NCBI GenBank assembly: GCA_949152475.1
Contig: OX424561.1
Location: 5,146,001 to 5,210,000, forward strand
Reading direction: 5' to 3'
Source: Terebella lapidaria
Lineage: Eukaryota; Annelida; Polychaeta; Terebellida; Terebellidae
Length of the DNA stretch: 64,000 nt
Both the position numbers and the translations under genes were made by a program. Numbering within the stretch: position 1 is the first letter of the stretch; each line of letters starts with the position of its first letter. This document shows positions 11,920-24,226 of the stretch, piece by piece. The notes beneath the pieces were generated by a model, which saw nothing but the letters and a program-made list of their open reading frames with translations, was not told where the DNA came from and made no database searches.

Positions 11920-13631
11920 CGATATGATCTGTACCATATATCGTTACTGGAGTGTCTGATTGCTGAAACATTAAACATCACCGGCAAACATACAAACACC
12001 CACACAATTCCAAGCCTATTCTATGAAATGTACCAAATATATCTCTGTGCACAGTCTTCATAAATAATTTGTAGCTCTTGCAAGAAGCAAAAAGTCCTAA
12101 AATAGCAGACAAAATCAATATCCCCAACCCTAGAACCCCTTCTAACAAGTTTCCCCTTCCCACGTTTTACATAAAAACGTAATGTGACAATCAGTACTGA
12201 AATCAGGGTTTACGCAAACATAAACTTGTATATCATTATCTATATTGTAGCAATATGCTGAACTAAGAGAAAACCTCACAATATACCACATGACCTCATT
12301 GTATCTGAGCCACAGGTTTATACAAGCAAGTATTGTAGAAGCTAATACAGAAATCACTGCCGCATAGCTGAGCGCTGAATCTAGGTGCAAGGTCCAAGTG
12401 AGTTGAAGTTAGGGGGAGGGGGTAGGGGGTTCCCCAGTGAACTGATGACATCTTGGCCTGTGTTCCTACCACTGATTGGTTCCTGGCCTCGGTACACCTC
12501 ATATGAGGAAAACCCTCCGTACTAGTGCAGGCGCAGACAGACTGAACAATGTCCAACTGCACTGGGAGAGGAGCCCTCACAAAGCTGGCGTTGAGCCAAA
12601 CGGGAACATTGGCCACTCAGTGCTGCCATCTGGGGAGTGACTGGGGAAAACACAAAACATATTTTCTGGAATTTTCTGTGTTCTGAATGTTTCATAACAA
12701 TTAGTTATTGGTTTTGGCAAAAACCAGTGGGTACACTAGATATACAACTCAGAACTGATATTGATAGTTCATTAAGTACAATGCAAGTCAGCAGAAATCT
12801 CAGCAAACCCTGAACCATACTTATCACATCAGGAAAGAACTCGATGCCGCAATATTTGGTAGTCAAATTCTAAATGTTGGCAGACTCTGAATATATAAAC
12901 TAATTGTTTTCCATTCTCAGTTACAGATTATGCCTATTTTAACTCCGATACACACTGGGATATTTTTAGCCACCAATTCCCCTCCAAACTTCTTTCTCCT
13001 GATAATCAGATAACAGGTAAATGGTGTTATCACAAGATTACTAGTCGCCTTAAATAGTTGCACCTAATTACAGATGAAAGGGCTACATTCTATAAATACC
13101 TACCTCTTGTCCATTTACATGTTCACTAGCATGTTCTTTCTGAGCTATGAGCTATACACAGCATTTATACGAACTCATTACACTACTCAGACAGATAGCA
13201 AAACTTACCCAAATGTATAATATTGTATTGTGCCTTTTTAAAACATGTTTTTGCTTTGCAAGGAGATGGACAATATTGCACATTCCTACCTGATAGGAAC
13301 TGACAAGTCATGCGAGATAAAACAGAAAAAAACATCCTGTACGCTTTGCACAGTCAAGGAATGACATCACTTTTCACAACTTCCACAGCACACACCATCT
13401 CTGATACTTTACTTTGACGTGTTATACTTCACAGTAACCATACAGGTATATACACTTCAATTGCACCATGAACATGATAAATAACATAGATATTGCATGA
13501 CACGATGGGAATATTGAAACTGTACACATTTTTGGTAGGGCAATAACTTGCTATTCCCAATACATGAAATTGTGAAACCATGAAATCAGGACAATAAAAC
13601 ATTTGCAGCGTTTAAGGTGAAGATTCCATAA

Positions 13632-13870
13632 GGACGGTGTTCAATACACTGCTAGGACAGTGTTTAGTACACCTCTAGGATAGTGTTTAGTACACCTCTA
13701 GGACAGTGTTTAGTACACCACTAGGACAGTGTTTAGTACACCTCTAGGACAGTGTTTAGTACCCCGCTAGGACAGTGTTTAGTACCCCGCTAGGACACTG
13801 TTTAGTACACCTCTAGGACAGTGTTTAGTACCCCGCTAGGACAGTGTTTAGTACACTGCTAGGACGGTGA
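13632..13870. repeat. 23-bp minisatellite, about 10 copies
   Basis: Period 23 with core GACAGTGTTTAGTACACC followed by CTAG. Copies start at regular 23-bp steps from about 13638 to 13868. Variant copies carry ACCCCG or CACTG and cluster together, which suggests slippage-type growth. Confidence 0.92.
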
Positions 13871-14524
13871 CAATTTCCCTGACATCATCTGATCCCCACG
13901 GAATGACAAGAGTGATATATACATGTACACACTAAGAACAGCGCAATTCATGTCAAGAATCCTTCACAGTTATACAAAATTATACATTTTTTTTTTACAT
14001 AAATGTATTCACAGCAGAGTGCAAACTATGTGTTAAAATATTGGACAGATTGTGGCATGATCACTCCAGAAACGATTGTGGACTCAAGGACATAGTTTGT
14101 TCCAAACCACTCATTCCACTTAACTGTACAAACTTTAATATATACATCAATAAATGTATGAATCTGTGTTTTTAACACATAACATAATACATGACCTTTG
14201 AGATGTCTAAACACTATAATATGTATATGAACATTTCTGCTAATGGTGGAATATTCAAGCATTAACCTTCTTTACACCTGTACATAATTCTGTGTACATG
14301 AATGAATGAATGTTGAACACTACACAAGTCTTCCCCAGTTAAGTCCACTCCAGTTCCAACATGTTATATAAATCCATGCAGCAGTCATCAACTCCCACGA
14401 TCACTGCTCCAGACACCAAAACTAACTATTTGAATTGTGCTCAAATTGTTCCTGAATCCTCAAACCTTTCACCATTTTTACTTGCTGGGACAAGCATGCT
14501 TCATTTTTAGCTACTTGTTCTAAG

Positions 14525-15480
14525 TCGCCAGACCTGCCATACCAGGCCCGACCTGCTATACCAGGCCCGATTTGATATACCAGGCCCGACCTGCCATGCC
14601 ATACCCGACCTGCCATACCAGGCCCGACCTGCCATGCCATGCCACACCTGCCATACCATGCCATGCCTGACCTGCCATACCAGGTCCGACCTGCCATACC
14701 AGGCCCGACCTAATATACCAGGCCCGATTTGTTATACCAGGCCCGACCTGCCATGCCATACCCGACCTGCCATACCAGGCCTGACCTGCCATACCAGGCC
14801 CGACCTGCCATACCATGCCCGACCTGCCATACCATGCCTGACCTGCCATACCAGGCCCGACCTGCCATACCAGGCCCGACCTGCTATACCAGGCCCGATT
14901 TGTTATACCAGGCCCAACCTGTCATACCAGGCCTGACCTGCCATACCAGGCCCGACCTGCCATACCATGCCTGACCTGCCATACCAGGCCCGATCTGCCA
15001 TACCAGGCCCGACCTGCTATACCAGGCCCGATTCGTTATACCAGGCCCAACCTGCCATGCCATACCCGACCTGCCATACCAGGCCTGACCTGCCATGCCA
15101 TGCCACACCTGCCATGCCATGCCAGACCTGCTATACCAGGCCAGACCTGCCATGCCATGCCATGCCATGCCATGCCATGCCATGCCATGCCATGCCGACC
15201 TGCCATGCCATGCCGACCTGCCATACCAGGCCCGACCTGCCATACCAAGCCCGACCTGCCATACCAGGCCCGACCTGCCATACCAAGCCCGACCTGCCAT
15301 ACCAGGCCCAACCTGCCAAAAGGCTGCCATACCAGGCCCAACCTGCCATACCAGGCCCAACCTGCCATACCAGGCCCGACCTGCCATCCAGGCCCGACCT
15401 GCCATACCAAGCCCGACCTGCCATACCAGGCCCGACCTGCCATACCAGGCCTGACCTGCCACATCAGGCCTGACTTTGCA
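14525..15480. repeat. 19-bp minisatellite, about 50 copies
   Basis: Head-to-tail units of CCTGCCATACCAGGCCCGA with point variants, a (CCATG)n burst at 15150-15200 and one interrupted unit near 15315. Because 19 is not a multiple of three, every frame on both strands stays open for long stretches. These open frames are artefacts of the repeat. The array begins about 300 bp past the AFTPH stop and so probably lies in its 3'UTR. Confidence 0.95.
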
Positions 15481-15777
15481 TGATACCCACTCATGTATTC
15501 GTAACTTCCCTTTCCATTTTAACTTTCCTTTCAGTTTGCCCTGCCCTCCCTTATAACTCGGCCTGCCTTGCCCCTCCCCTGTATGGTCCAATGCCCTGCC
15601 ATCCCTACTTGGCCCACCCTGCTTAGTCCGCTTGCATGTCCTCGCATGGTCCACCTCTCTTTGCCCTCTTCTACTCTGCCAAACTTTCCCTACACTCTTC
15701 TGTTTGATCCAACTTGTCACAACGAACACTACTTGGCATGACTGTTACTCCCGCTACTGTGCCGACTTGGCCCCGCC

Positions 15778-16034
15778 CTACTCGGCCTGGTCGCCGACGC
15801 TGAGTGGGAACATGAGGACGGTGGCACCCATAAAGGACAGATCTGGAAGCAGGTCGACGATCCTGCGGGCCTCATCAGAGAGCTCCTCGTCCCCGGAGCG
15901 CGTCAGACTGAGCGGCGTGGTTGGTGTGAAGTTCATGTTGGCGATGATTGCGTCAAGGGATTGGAGGGTCCGTGGGGGCTCCGGGCGCGATGATGGTTCT
16001 AGCGCCTGAAGAATCTCCTGCTCTTGCTGGAGGG
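15778..16034 (-). CDS. AFTPH: AFTPH exon 7 (stop codon)
   Basis: Acceptor ACTAACTGCAG after a long C-rich tract. It encodes [13 protein letters not shown] through [20 protein letters not shown] and ends TAG at 15780-15778. The VLMFP ending is the family C-terminus. Confidence 0.92.
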
Positions 16035-19000
16035 CTGCAGTTAGTACGAGGGAATGGGGGGGTGGGGGGTGAGGGGGGCGGTATAAAGAAAACAAGTAGT
16101 TTACATGTATTGTCAAAGGAATTATATATGCAAATAGTTATAAATAGTTGATATGAATAACACACATAGCTTATATACTGTAGGTAGTTAGCATAAGTGA
16201 TTTAATCTATGGAAGTAACTTTTTGATACTTTGATAGCACCACAATTCAAGAATATTTTCATTTTGTACATGGGTTCTTTCAGTCACCACCAAAACAATT
16301 AACTTCTGTACAGTTCAGTCAGTACACAGCCGGTGTAGGAGCATACATCTCATACCAATACAGTTTCAAGTAGTTGGCTATGGAAGCTCCATGCTACGGT
16401 ATGCTAATATATCGACATTACTTTCCACTAAACATTAGCATGATTAGCAATTAGTAAAGCGATTCAGGCATCAATTTTTGTCCAACATCTTCATCTCAAC
16501 TATGGTATTTGTAAAAGTAAACCTGCCAAATTTTGTCCATCAAATTATTTTTTTCTCATAATATGTAAATGTACGAATGGATTTAAATCATCCAACACGA
16601 TACTGAAACATAAAACCATGAGAGTAATATACCAGTTATACAGTTATCCACCATGTTTCCTTTGATACACAAACACCTCAAAAAACAAGCAAAACTTGCA
16701 CCCTGGAACCTGTGAACCAAAGACACATAGATCTACAGAGCTTTGTAAAGTAGTGGTAAATGCATGTTTGTAGACACGATGATCTGAGCCTGCTCAAGGC
16801 AATGTTCAGCTGGGCAGTATTGTTGGTACCACATCTGCTACATGCTACCAACAGTATAAAGTATTGTACACTATGGAAGGGCTTTAAATAAATGTTACCT
16901 TTGCATGGGAGGGTTTTTGAAGTGTATCTATGGACCAAAAGCGAGATATTTGTCGTTAAAATTTAAGGTCTCTTCAACAACATATACATGAAACAAATAT
17001 GTTTATCAAATTATTCCCACATTCAACATGAACGATATTGGTACTCGTAGTGCCAAATTGAGTTGAGTTTGTTTTTTATCAGTTTTTTTGGTGTTGTTGA
17101 AGAAATAGTCCCTTATCAGCTAAGAAGAATAATGTCAAAACAATTTTGAAAAGCTTGTTGTGATTAATTTTTACATTACTTGTATCTCTGAAACATTCGA
17201 CAGTTTTCTATAACAGCAAATGATACTTGAAATATATGTGAAAGAAATCCAAAGTTTACAAAACAACAAACGCATTCCTATAAACTGAAGTTTGAAAAAG
17301 TTTGCATGAGGCCAAACAGACACCCACCAGTCTTCCAACACCACCACCTGTATCTATTTCACATATTCCTGGATACCCGACATCCGAGAATAACTTCTCC
17401 GATGATACTTTAATTCCTGCTCAGTTAGATACTATAACACCACATGTATACTATTAAAATACTCTATCGGGATTTTAGCACCACAACTACCGGGTAGTTC
17501 TAGTTGTATAAATCTAGAAAACACACATTCACCATGTCCACAAGCACACATAAATCAGAGCAATGGGAATTGGATAAACACTCGTCAGGGTTTTCTGAGA
17601 GGGGCAACAGTTCAAATTTCATGACCATGATTGCACCATTCAAAATTCATATCACAACAGACTGTGATGACTGGTGATAATGAATTCAAGAGCAACACAT
17701 AATTGTATACATGATAATCGGAGACACAAAACCAACTTAAACAAACCAAAAAATAGCAAAGAAATAATAAAATATTATGATGCCGTAAAACTATTCATCT
17801 AAACTTCGGAAGTATTTATGCAAAAAAAAAAATGGAACTTGCATGATAAAAGTATCAGCAAACTACAGCAAATGACATATGATGCACAAGTTCACTCAAA
17901 CTTGTTTTCAAAAATACCCAATTGGTCTATCTGGTAATCTCCAAAAGAAGCGAAGACAAAATAAAGAACAACACCTAAAAGTAAAATCAACCTGGTCCAT
18001 GCCTTATGTAAGGAAGGAGTTCCGACAAAGGCAAAAACGTGTCGCCACGATTCCACCCACCTTTAGAGCTGACCACGCTCGCGTTACCATGACGATGAAA
18101 GTTACCATTGTTTATAAAGAAGTCCAGATCCAGGTGAATTGAACTGGATGCTGGAGTGTTAGGTAGAGGGGGGGGGGGGGGAGGGCATGTGTAGATGAAA
18201 TGACATTAATTAATCAAAATTGTGGAAGATTGATGTTAGCTTGATTTGTATGAGAAAACTGTTTGCATACACTGCCCATGTTGGCATACTGTGATTTCTG
18301 TCTAATTCAGTAACTGCTTGCTGAGATGTACCGGTAAATGCAACTTCATCACAACAAATATTCAAATCTCACATATACGTGTCAAACTGTCAAACGTGTC
18401 TGAAGGACTCTGTTTGTCTTGCAATAAAAAACTTGAATTTTCATCTGCTTAGATGTATTCCATACTAATTTTCTGAATATTGACGAGAGTAACTGTAAGG
18501 CTTATGGGTTTTTATATCAAGACATGTTTGCTGTTCCAAGGGATTTGATTGAGGACATCTTCAAGTCGTGATGGTGGCATGGTCTGACAAAGGTAGCTAT
18601 GTGAGAACACACAGCACACACTGTCTTGGATAATACGGAATAGACTGGGTTTATCGAAAAATTGATCCCTCCAACATGTTCAACAGAAGAAAGTTTTATT
18701 TGTATGTATAATGTAAAGCTTACACCCAGAAATATTGATGTATCGGTAAACTGTTTGGAGCAGTCATGAATGAATGGTGTGTTGGTGAACACATATCTGT
18801 CTGAAACTACCGTTACCTGGCAAGTTAGTCAGACACAGTTAGTATTACAGATAATCACGATGCTAGGTTATCTTGCATACTACCGATAGTATTGGAAGTT
18901 TCAGATGATGTGCCAATGATAGTACACCCTACAATAACTAGTAGTCTTGGAGGAGTTGAGAGACTATTAGTGAGGTATCTAGGAACTAGGAGAAGTCTCA

Positions 19001-22000
19001 AGCATAGCCTGTGTTACTGTGACTATGTTTGGACAGGGTAGGGGTGGCCCAGGTTACCAAGGTTACATCAGCTATAACTCACCATCCAAGGGGTTCACAA
19101 GCCCACTGCTGCTCCAGTCAAACTCTACTGGTGGGATTTCCTGCAAAAAACACAAGTCAAAAAGTCCACATTAGAGCTACAGTCAATTCAAATATGCAGC
19201 TTCGCAATGCAAAATTTTGTGAAACTTAACTACAAGGAAAATTTTATGGTTTCTGAGTTTGACAAGTTTTATAAATCGGAAAACACAAATTCCAAAATAG
19301 GCAAGCAATAACTGTATCACAATTTAATGCTCTGGTAAATTTTTGTTTAGTTTCAAATATGGACTTGTTTGACAAAAATAATTGGAAATACACACTTATT
19401 AGAAGGTAAATAACTGAAATTATTATTTCATAATAGGTGTGACAGAAACACTCTAGTCTGGATTAGTAAATCATAGTTGAGGTAACCGGATTATAATGGA
19501 ATACACAACTCATGAAGCAAGACAGAATAACGAGTCAACAACACACAAGACGTAACTGAAGTTAGATTTTTTTTCATAAAATCCAAAAGAAAGTGAAGTT
19601 ACACAATGTAGATGTTTTTGTTAATTTTTTAATCGGAAAGGCAAATCTACATCCAGTATGTACACAAATTATGTACTCATGTTAATTTATATAGAACTTC
19701 ACCAGCTACAGCAGAATTCCGTCTGTACATTGCGAGGTGGCATATATGTCTGGTGATGTGCGTATTCAATATATATTCATCTGATTAAGTCAATCTGATG
19801 GGCCCCATTTATACAAACATGCACCATGCATCATATGTATGTATGTAAATCATGCCAAGTCATGGTTTGCAAGCTTGTACTTTAATCATGTTAATTTACA
19901 CTGGGTATATAAGGAAATCATGCGCACGAAAAAGTGAGGACACATGCTTAACACACATGCCTCTCACACTATCTCATTATCTAATCATGCTAATTGTGTG
20001 TTACTACATGTATAAACATCATGGAACTTGCACTCTGAATTACTACTGAAATACCTAAATATTGTGCACTTAAATGAATTATGTTAGCAGTAATAGACCG
20101 TGAATGACAAGGGATGTATATGGAAACGAGTGGCGATACACACAATGCAAGATGCTCCAAATTGGGGACTCGAAGCTGCTAAGGAGTCACTGACAACAAA
20201 GACTTTGACAGTCCTCGCTGACAATCTCGAGACCACAGATTCAGCAGACAAAAACAGACTGACACAGTCCGAGATGACTGAGTGTTGAAGATCAATAACA
20301 CCACCAGATTCACTATCAACAGCTGACCAACAGGACAAAGTACACAACCCACTGACAAAATCATTGACATCCACAGGTTTGCGAGTAGATATCAACAAAC
20401 TGACACAGACAAAATATTCTTTCAAAACTCAACACTCTCAAGCATCACAGTCAGCACATATCTCAGTCAACCATGAACGATATCACACGTCTCAGAACCA
20501 GACTCGCCAGCTCCCTCACCTGTGGGGTGGCGGCCGTGGAGGTTGTCGTGGCGACCGGGCTGGGTGCTGTGGGTAGGACCTCTGCTATGTTGACCTCGGC
20601 GGTAGGGGAGGGTGTCAGGTCCTTTCTAGGCTCCGGCGGGCCCCGAGACGGCTCCAGCACGGCTTGCTGGTAAAATATCGGCACCTGTGGCTTCTTGTGC
20701 CCCATCAGCTAGAAACGTCAACATGGTCAAGTACATTGTACACAAGTACCAATATCTCATATCACTCAGTGTACATTGTTACTTCTCAATGTGCTGACCA
20801 TCATCATCCCATACATTAGTTTTATTCCCAAATACCTGTTTGCATGGTTTGTGAAATTGAATTTTGTGAAGTATAAGTATCATCATTAGTTGAAGTTAAT
20901 TTTACAACCAATGAAAATGCAAACCACATATTATGACGGCCAAAAGATTAAAGATTCAAATTATATTCCATTACCAACTACACATCACTGCAGAAACATT
21001 TGTTTCACTCACAATATTCCTGGTATCTACGGAGATGGCCTGCAGTAGTTTCTTGTTGCTATGGGAGTTGGACCACTGATACTTGAGGGCAGCAGTCCCA
21101 CTGATGTCCTTTAAGTTGTTCCATACATTCACATCTATCATGGGCCTAGGGTAGAAATGCACAAAATGTAGACATGTAATATCATTCTGCTGAAGCATTC
21201 AAAGTTTTTGGGAAGTTTCATGAAGTTTGTACAAGATCAATCAAATAGTTTCTGTAAAACTGAAAGTTTACCACATTCATTAACTTACAGCACCGTCATG
21301 TACATTTACATATCATCATTGCCATGCATTTCATTCACTCACACTTTAGCCTTGTTGTTGGCCTGTTTCTGTGGTTCTGCTGTTGGAGATTTCTGGAGGT
21401 TTTCCTGCCCCATACATTCCAGTAACACCTCAAGCAGTGCCTCGCTGTCCACTAACATTTCCGCAGGGAACGAGGTTGTCACGGCGACATGCACTGTCTT
21501 CTCTGTCACCTGTCAGTCGGGGGCATGCAAGAGAGGAATAATGTGAAAATTGTTTAAAACAAAGACGGCAAACAATCTGCTGGTTTATCAAGACAAAATG
21601 ACTCTTATCAATAGGTAGCAGCGATAATTTTTTTAGCATGAACAGCTGATGTCAATAACGGGACATTTCTTCCATAAACCTAGGATGTCTAAGCAATACA
21701 GTTGCCCTTGGTTACCTGTGATGGAGGTTGAGACTGAACTGTTGGTACACTCTGGAAGCTCTCTGCAGGTGTCGTGTCCGCGAACTCCCCAAAGTCATCC
21801 TCATCGCTGAGACCCTCCACAGGTGGCGCTGTGGTGGCTCCGAAGGCTGCCCAATTCCCGCCATCATCGTCCTCTTCGGCAGGAGGTTGAGCAATTTCTG
21901 TGGAGCCAAATGCTGCCCAGTCCCCAGCCGGTGTCACCGAGTTATCATCCTCCATTGGTGCGGCGTCCTGGAAGTCTGCAAAGTCATCCCCCCAATCGTC

Positions 22001-23347
22001 AGCGTCGTCAGCATTGTCAGGTGTGACTGGTGGCGGCATCTTGAGATCCAACGACTCATTGGGAGAATCATCGTTTACCTCTGGAACTGGTGCCGCAAGG
22101 TTTAAGTCTCCAGGTTCTGCTGGCTTCCTGAAAGTCAAGTCTTCATCACTGATCTCGCTCTTTGCCTCTTCAGGGGTTGCAAAGTCTGCGAAGTCATCAT
22201 CGTCTACTTGGGACGAATCGTTATCTTCCCGGACCACAGCTTCCACATAATTTCCCGATGATGACTTCCCTGGTGAACTTTCTATACTGGGTGTGGCTGC
22301 CTCAGTGAGATCATGTAAAACTGGAGAATGGCTGGAATTGGCACAACTGTCACCATGTTTATCTCGATTGTTAGTATCACTGAGCGATTGGCTACCTGTA
22401 AGAGAGTCTGACACACCTGCAGGTTCTGATGATGATTTTGGTGATGATGTATCACATGTGGTGCATTCATCTGGAATGGAATCAATGTGTGAGCTATCTG
22501 AGAGGTTGTTGACAGTGTCTGCAGGATTCAACTCATCCCAGTTGGCATTGCTATCTGATTGGAAAGACAGAGGCTCTGGTGCGTTATCAGCCTGGACATC
22601 ACTCTCAGTAGAGTCAGGAACACACTCAACAGTCAACCCCGAGTTCTGTACACCTGATGACACCTGGCTATCACAGACATTCTCCTCCACTCCCGAATGT
22701 TTGACAGCTGTGGATGTACCCTGTTCTGTATCGGGATGTTCCTGTTCTGACAAGACTGGACTTTCCCTGTCACTAGAGAGACACACAGGACTCTGAGTAG
22801 TCAACTGTGAAACACCATTGTTTGTTTTTGCATCTTCTAGAACTGCATGTACAGAATGTGAACTTGATGGCGGCATGAAATCTGCCTGTTCATTTGAGGC
22901 TCCTTCACTGTCTGTGCCGTTAGACAGAACACTTGACTGTGCAGTACTTGACTTACTGTCTGTGTTTTCAACATCGTCATTGTTATAAACCGTTTCACGT
23001 GCCGAATGATCAGGTAAAGACGTGGTAAAAGTACTTTGTTGTTGTTCCACATTTTGGTCTGCTTCTTTGAAGCCACCAAAGTCAGCCCAATCAGAATCTG
23101 CCTCTCCATTCTTAGGCTGGCTGCCAAAGTTAGCGAAGGAACCGAACTCTTGTGTCTGTGCAGAGTCAGCATTGTTGTTCTTCAAGTTTTCCTCTTCCTG
23201 CTGGATTGGGACAAATGTGTTATTTGGTAGATTGTCCTTGTCACCAGCGGTGGTGAAATCGTGAAAGTCGTCCCAATCATTATTGTGTTCCGCTTCGTCG
23301 TCAAACGGTGGCGGACTCGACGACACGATCGGGATCACAGTTGACAT
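15778..23347 (-). CDS. AFTPH: Aftiphilin homologue, clathrin/AP-1 adaptor
   Basis: Seven coding exons (23347-21716, 21509-21343, 21145-21013, 20708-20520, 19140-19083, 18150-18061, 16034-15778) join with matching phases into 841 residues. Human aftiphilin is of similar size, about 936. Aftiphilin is a trans-Golgi/endosomal partner of clathrin, AP-1 and p200/gamma-synergin. The first exon (1-544) is acidic and disordered, with many adaptor-ear motifs of the W..F and DFG.F type, such as [26 protein letters not shown] and DDFGEF. The folded region follows: exon 3 has [16 protein letters not shown] and DTRNI, exon 5 has [17 protein letters not shown], exon 6 has the clathrin-box-like LDLDFF (about 732-737), and exon 7 has [16 protein letters not shown]. 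All are hallmarks of the family. The start is the first ATG of a long open frame with no alternative upstream. The family call is from recalled homology, not a search. Confidence 0.93.
16035..18060 (-). other. AFTPH intron 6
   Basis: About 2.0 kb of AT-rich intron, phase 1. No repeat family or nested gene was recognised. The last bases before exon 7 are extremely C-rich on the minus strand. Confidence 0.75.
18061..18150 (-). CDS. AFTPH: AFTPH exon 6, clathrin box
   Basis: The acceptor ACACTCCAG follows a C15-like tract and a CCTAAC branch-like motif. It encodes [10 protein letters not shown], matching the human STLLNLDFF clathrin-box segment directly after NPLDA. Donor AAAG/GTGGGT, phase 1 in and phase 1 out. 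It was found from the protein pattern: no long open frame marks it on its strand. Confidence 0.88.
18151..20519 (-). other. AFTPH introns 4-5 sequence
   Basis: Intron sequence on either side of the 58-nt exon 5. Just inside intron 4 (20084-20425) a minus-strand frame of 113 codons is open, but it lacks its own splice sites in phase and resembles nothing I know, so I treat it as intron. Confidence 0.6.
19083..19140 (-). CDS. AFTPH: AFTPH exon 5, 58-nt exon
   Basis: Acceptor TTTTTTGCAG. It encodes [19 protein letters not shown], nearly identical in pattern to human [17 protein letters not shown]. Donor GATG/GTGAGT, phase 1. Too short to stand out as an open frame. Confidence 0.93.
20520..20708 (-). 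CDS. AFTPH: AFTPH exon 4
   Basis: Acceptor GTTTCTAG. It opens [20 protein letters not shown], aligning with the NKKP..VP..LEP segment after DTRNI in aftiphilins. Donor CACAG/GTGAGG, phase 0. Confidence 0.9.
21013..21145 (-). CDS. AFTPH: AFTPH exon 3, conserved clathrin-binding-region start
   Basis: Acceptor CTACCCTAG. It encodes [16 protein letters not shown] and then [20 protein letters not shown], the strongly conserved block of the family. Donor ATT/GTGAGT, phase 0. Confidence 0.93.
21343..21509 (-). CDS. AFTPH: AFTPH exon 2
   Basis: Acceptor CTGACAG, start [18 protein letters not shown], donor GT/GTGAGT in phase 2. It completes its last codon with the first base of exon 3 (GTG, Val). 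Confidence 0.88.
21716..23347 (-). CDS. AFTPH: AFTPH exon 1 (start codon, disordered region)
   Basis: 544 codons from ATG at 23347. It begins [20 protein letters not shown], as vertebrate aftiphilin does (SSSPPPLD). It ends CACAG/GTAACC in phase 0. It is Ser/Asp/Glu-rich with repeated W..F-type ear-binding motifs. Confidence 0.93.
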
Positions 23348-24226
23348 TGTAGGCTTGTCTAAACCACGAAAAGCATTTCCTTCTACACCACCAAGATCAT
23401 ACTACAAAAACAAAACAGTTTACATATGTACACATCAATAGTAAGCTTTTTACAATGCATATAGCAATTCATCTCTTGAACTGTCGTCCACAGCATGTAT
23501 ACCGAAAGATGTAACAGGTCTAACTCTCAGGAAAACAGCAAATTTAGTATGGCTGAATTGTATCTATGAACAGGCTCAATAAGTCTAAGTGACTGGCACT
23601 GTATTAACTGTGTTCACACAGTGCTGCGACTGTGACAGACACATTGTATAAACAGAGATGAATGACAAATGAGTTAAGTGACTGTCATTAAGTGACAGCA
23701 ACTCAGTGTAATGGTGATAATGCTTGTGAGTGTGCAACGCCTGGATCGTTACCACACGATAAGGCCGCCAAAGTGATCAGGCTGCATATTATCATACCCT
23801 AATACACAATATAAAATGATGAGTGTCATAAGTTCATAACACTCATCATCCATCACTCAATCTAGCAATTAACCTTCAGTTCGATAATTTTCAATGGCGG
23901 CCTGATCACTTTGGCCACTCTGGACAAATGTGGGCGTGACCTATCAGCGACATATGCTATCTGCACCATGTGACCAGTTTTAAACCAATCACAGCCTATG
24001 TCTCAGATTGCCAACGTTATTGTACATGCAACACGCTCAGCCTGCCAAGCCTCATTTTCAGTACTGCCTGAGCAGCTGATGAGTGTCAGTGACTAACCCT
24101 GCTCACGGTTGAACCTGCATTTTCGATCGATGTTCTAACAGTAGGTTCAAACATCGATCGAAATTCTCCCAAATTCCCTGCCTTTGGGAGAATGGAATAC
24201 GCTTGCCAGAGTTAGTGAGTGACAGC
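23348..24226. other. AFTPH 5' flank / intergenic
   Basis: Contains the presumed AFTPH 5'UTR and promoter (none defined by motif). A short inverted repeat of GGCCGCCAAAGTGATCAGGC occurs at 23763 and 23896-23916. Two adjacent perfect hairpins lie at 24121-24193. Confidence 0.5.
24121..24193. repeat. Two adjacent perfect hairpins
   Basis: TTTCGATCGATGTT at 24121-24134 pairs perfectly with AACATCGATCGAAA at 24150-24163 (14 bp). ATTCTCCCAAA at 24163-24173 pairs with TTTGGGAGAAT at 24183-24193 (11 bp). They share base 24163 and lie 34 bp before a transposon end. Confidence 0.85.

Larger units (their letters stand above)
11831..15777 (-). other. Probable long 3'UTR / downstream flank of AFTPH
   Basis: No separate gene is recognised here. 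The first obvious minus-strand AATAAA downstream of the AFTPH stop is at 11914-11919, so one transcript could carry a ~3.9-kb 3'UTR (inference). Two minisatellites lie within. A GC-richer patch at 12400-12640 contains an open minus-strand frame of about 100 codons without convincing homology. Confidence 0.4.

Noticed and set aside
12296-12616. A 100-codon minus-strand frame in a GC-richer patch as an extra exon
   Set aside because: It lies past the AFTPH stop, has an in-frame stop just after the only good acceptor, and resembles no known protein. Left as probable 3'UTR.
14422-15729. Long frames on both strands (GRSGLVWQVGPGMA and CHTRPDLPYQARP types)
   Set aside because: Produced by a 19-bp minisatellite that is open in all frames. 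No start context, splice sites or homology.
17220-17270. TTGGATTTCTTT on the minus strand as the AFTPH clathrin-box exon
   Set aside because: An in-frame stop lies just upstream and no acceptor fits. The real exon with LDLDFF was found at 18061-18150.
20084-20425. A 113-codon Ser/Val-rich minus-strand frame in AFTPH intron 4
   Set aside because: No in-phase splice sites, and the AFTPH model closes perfectly without it.
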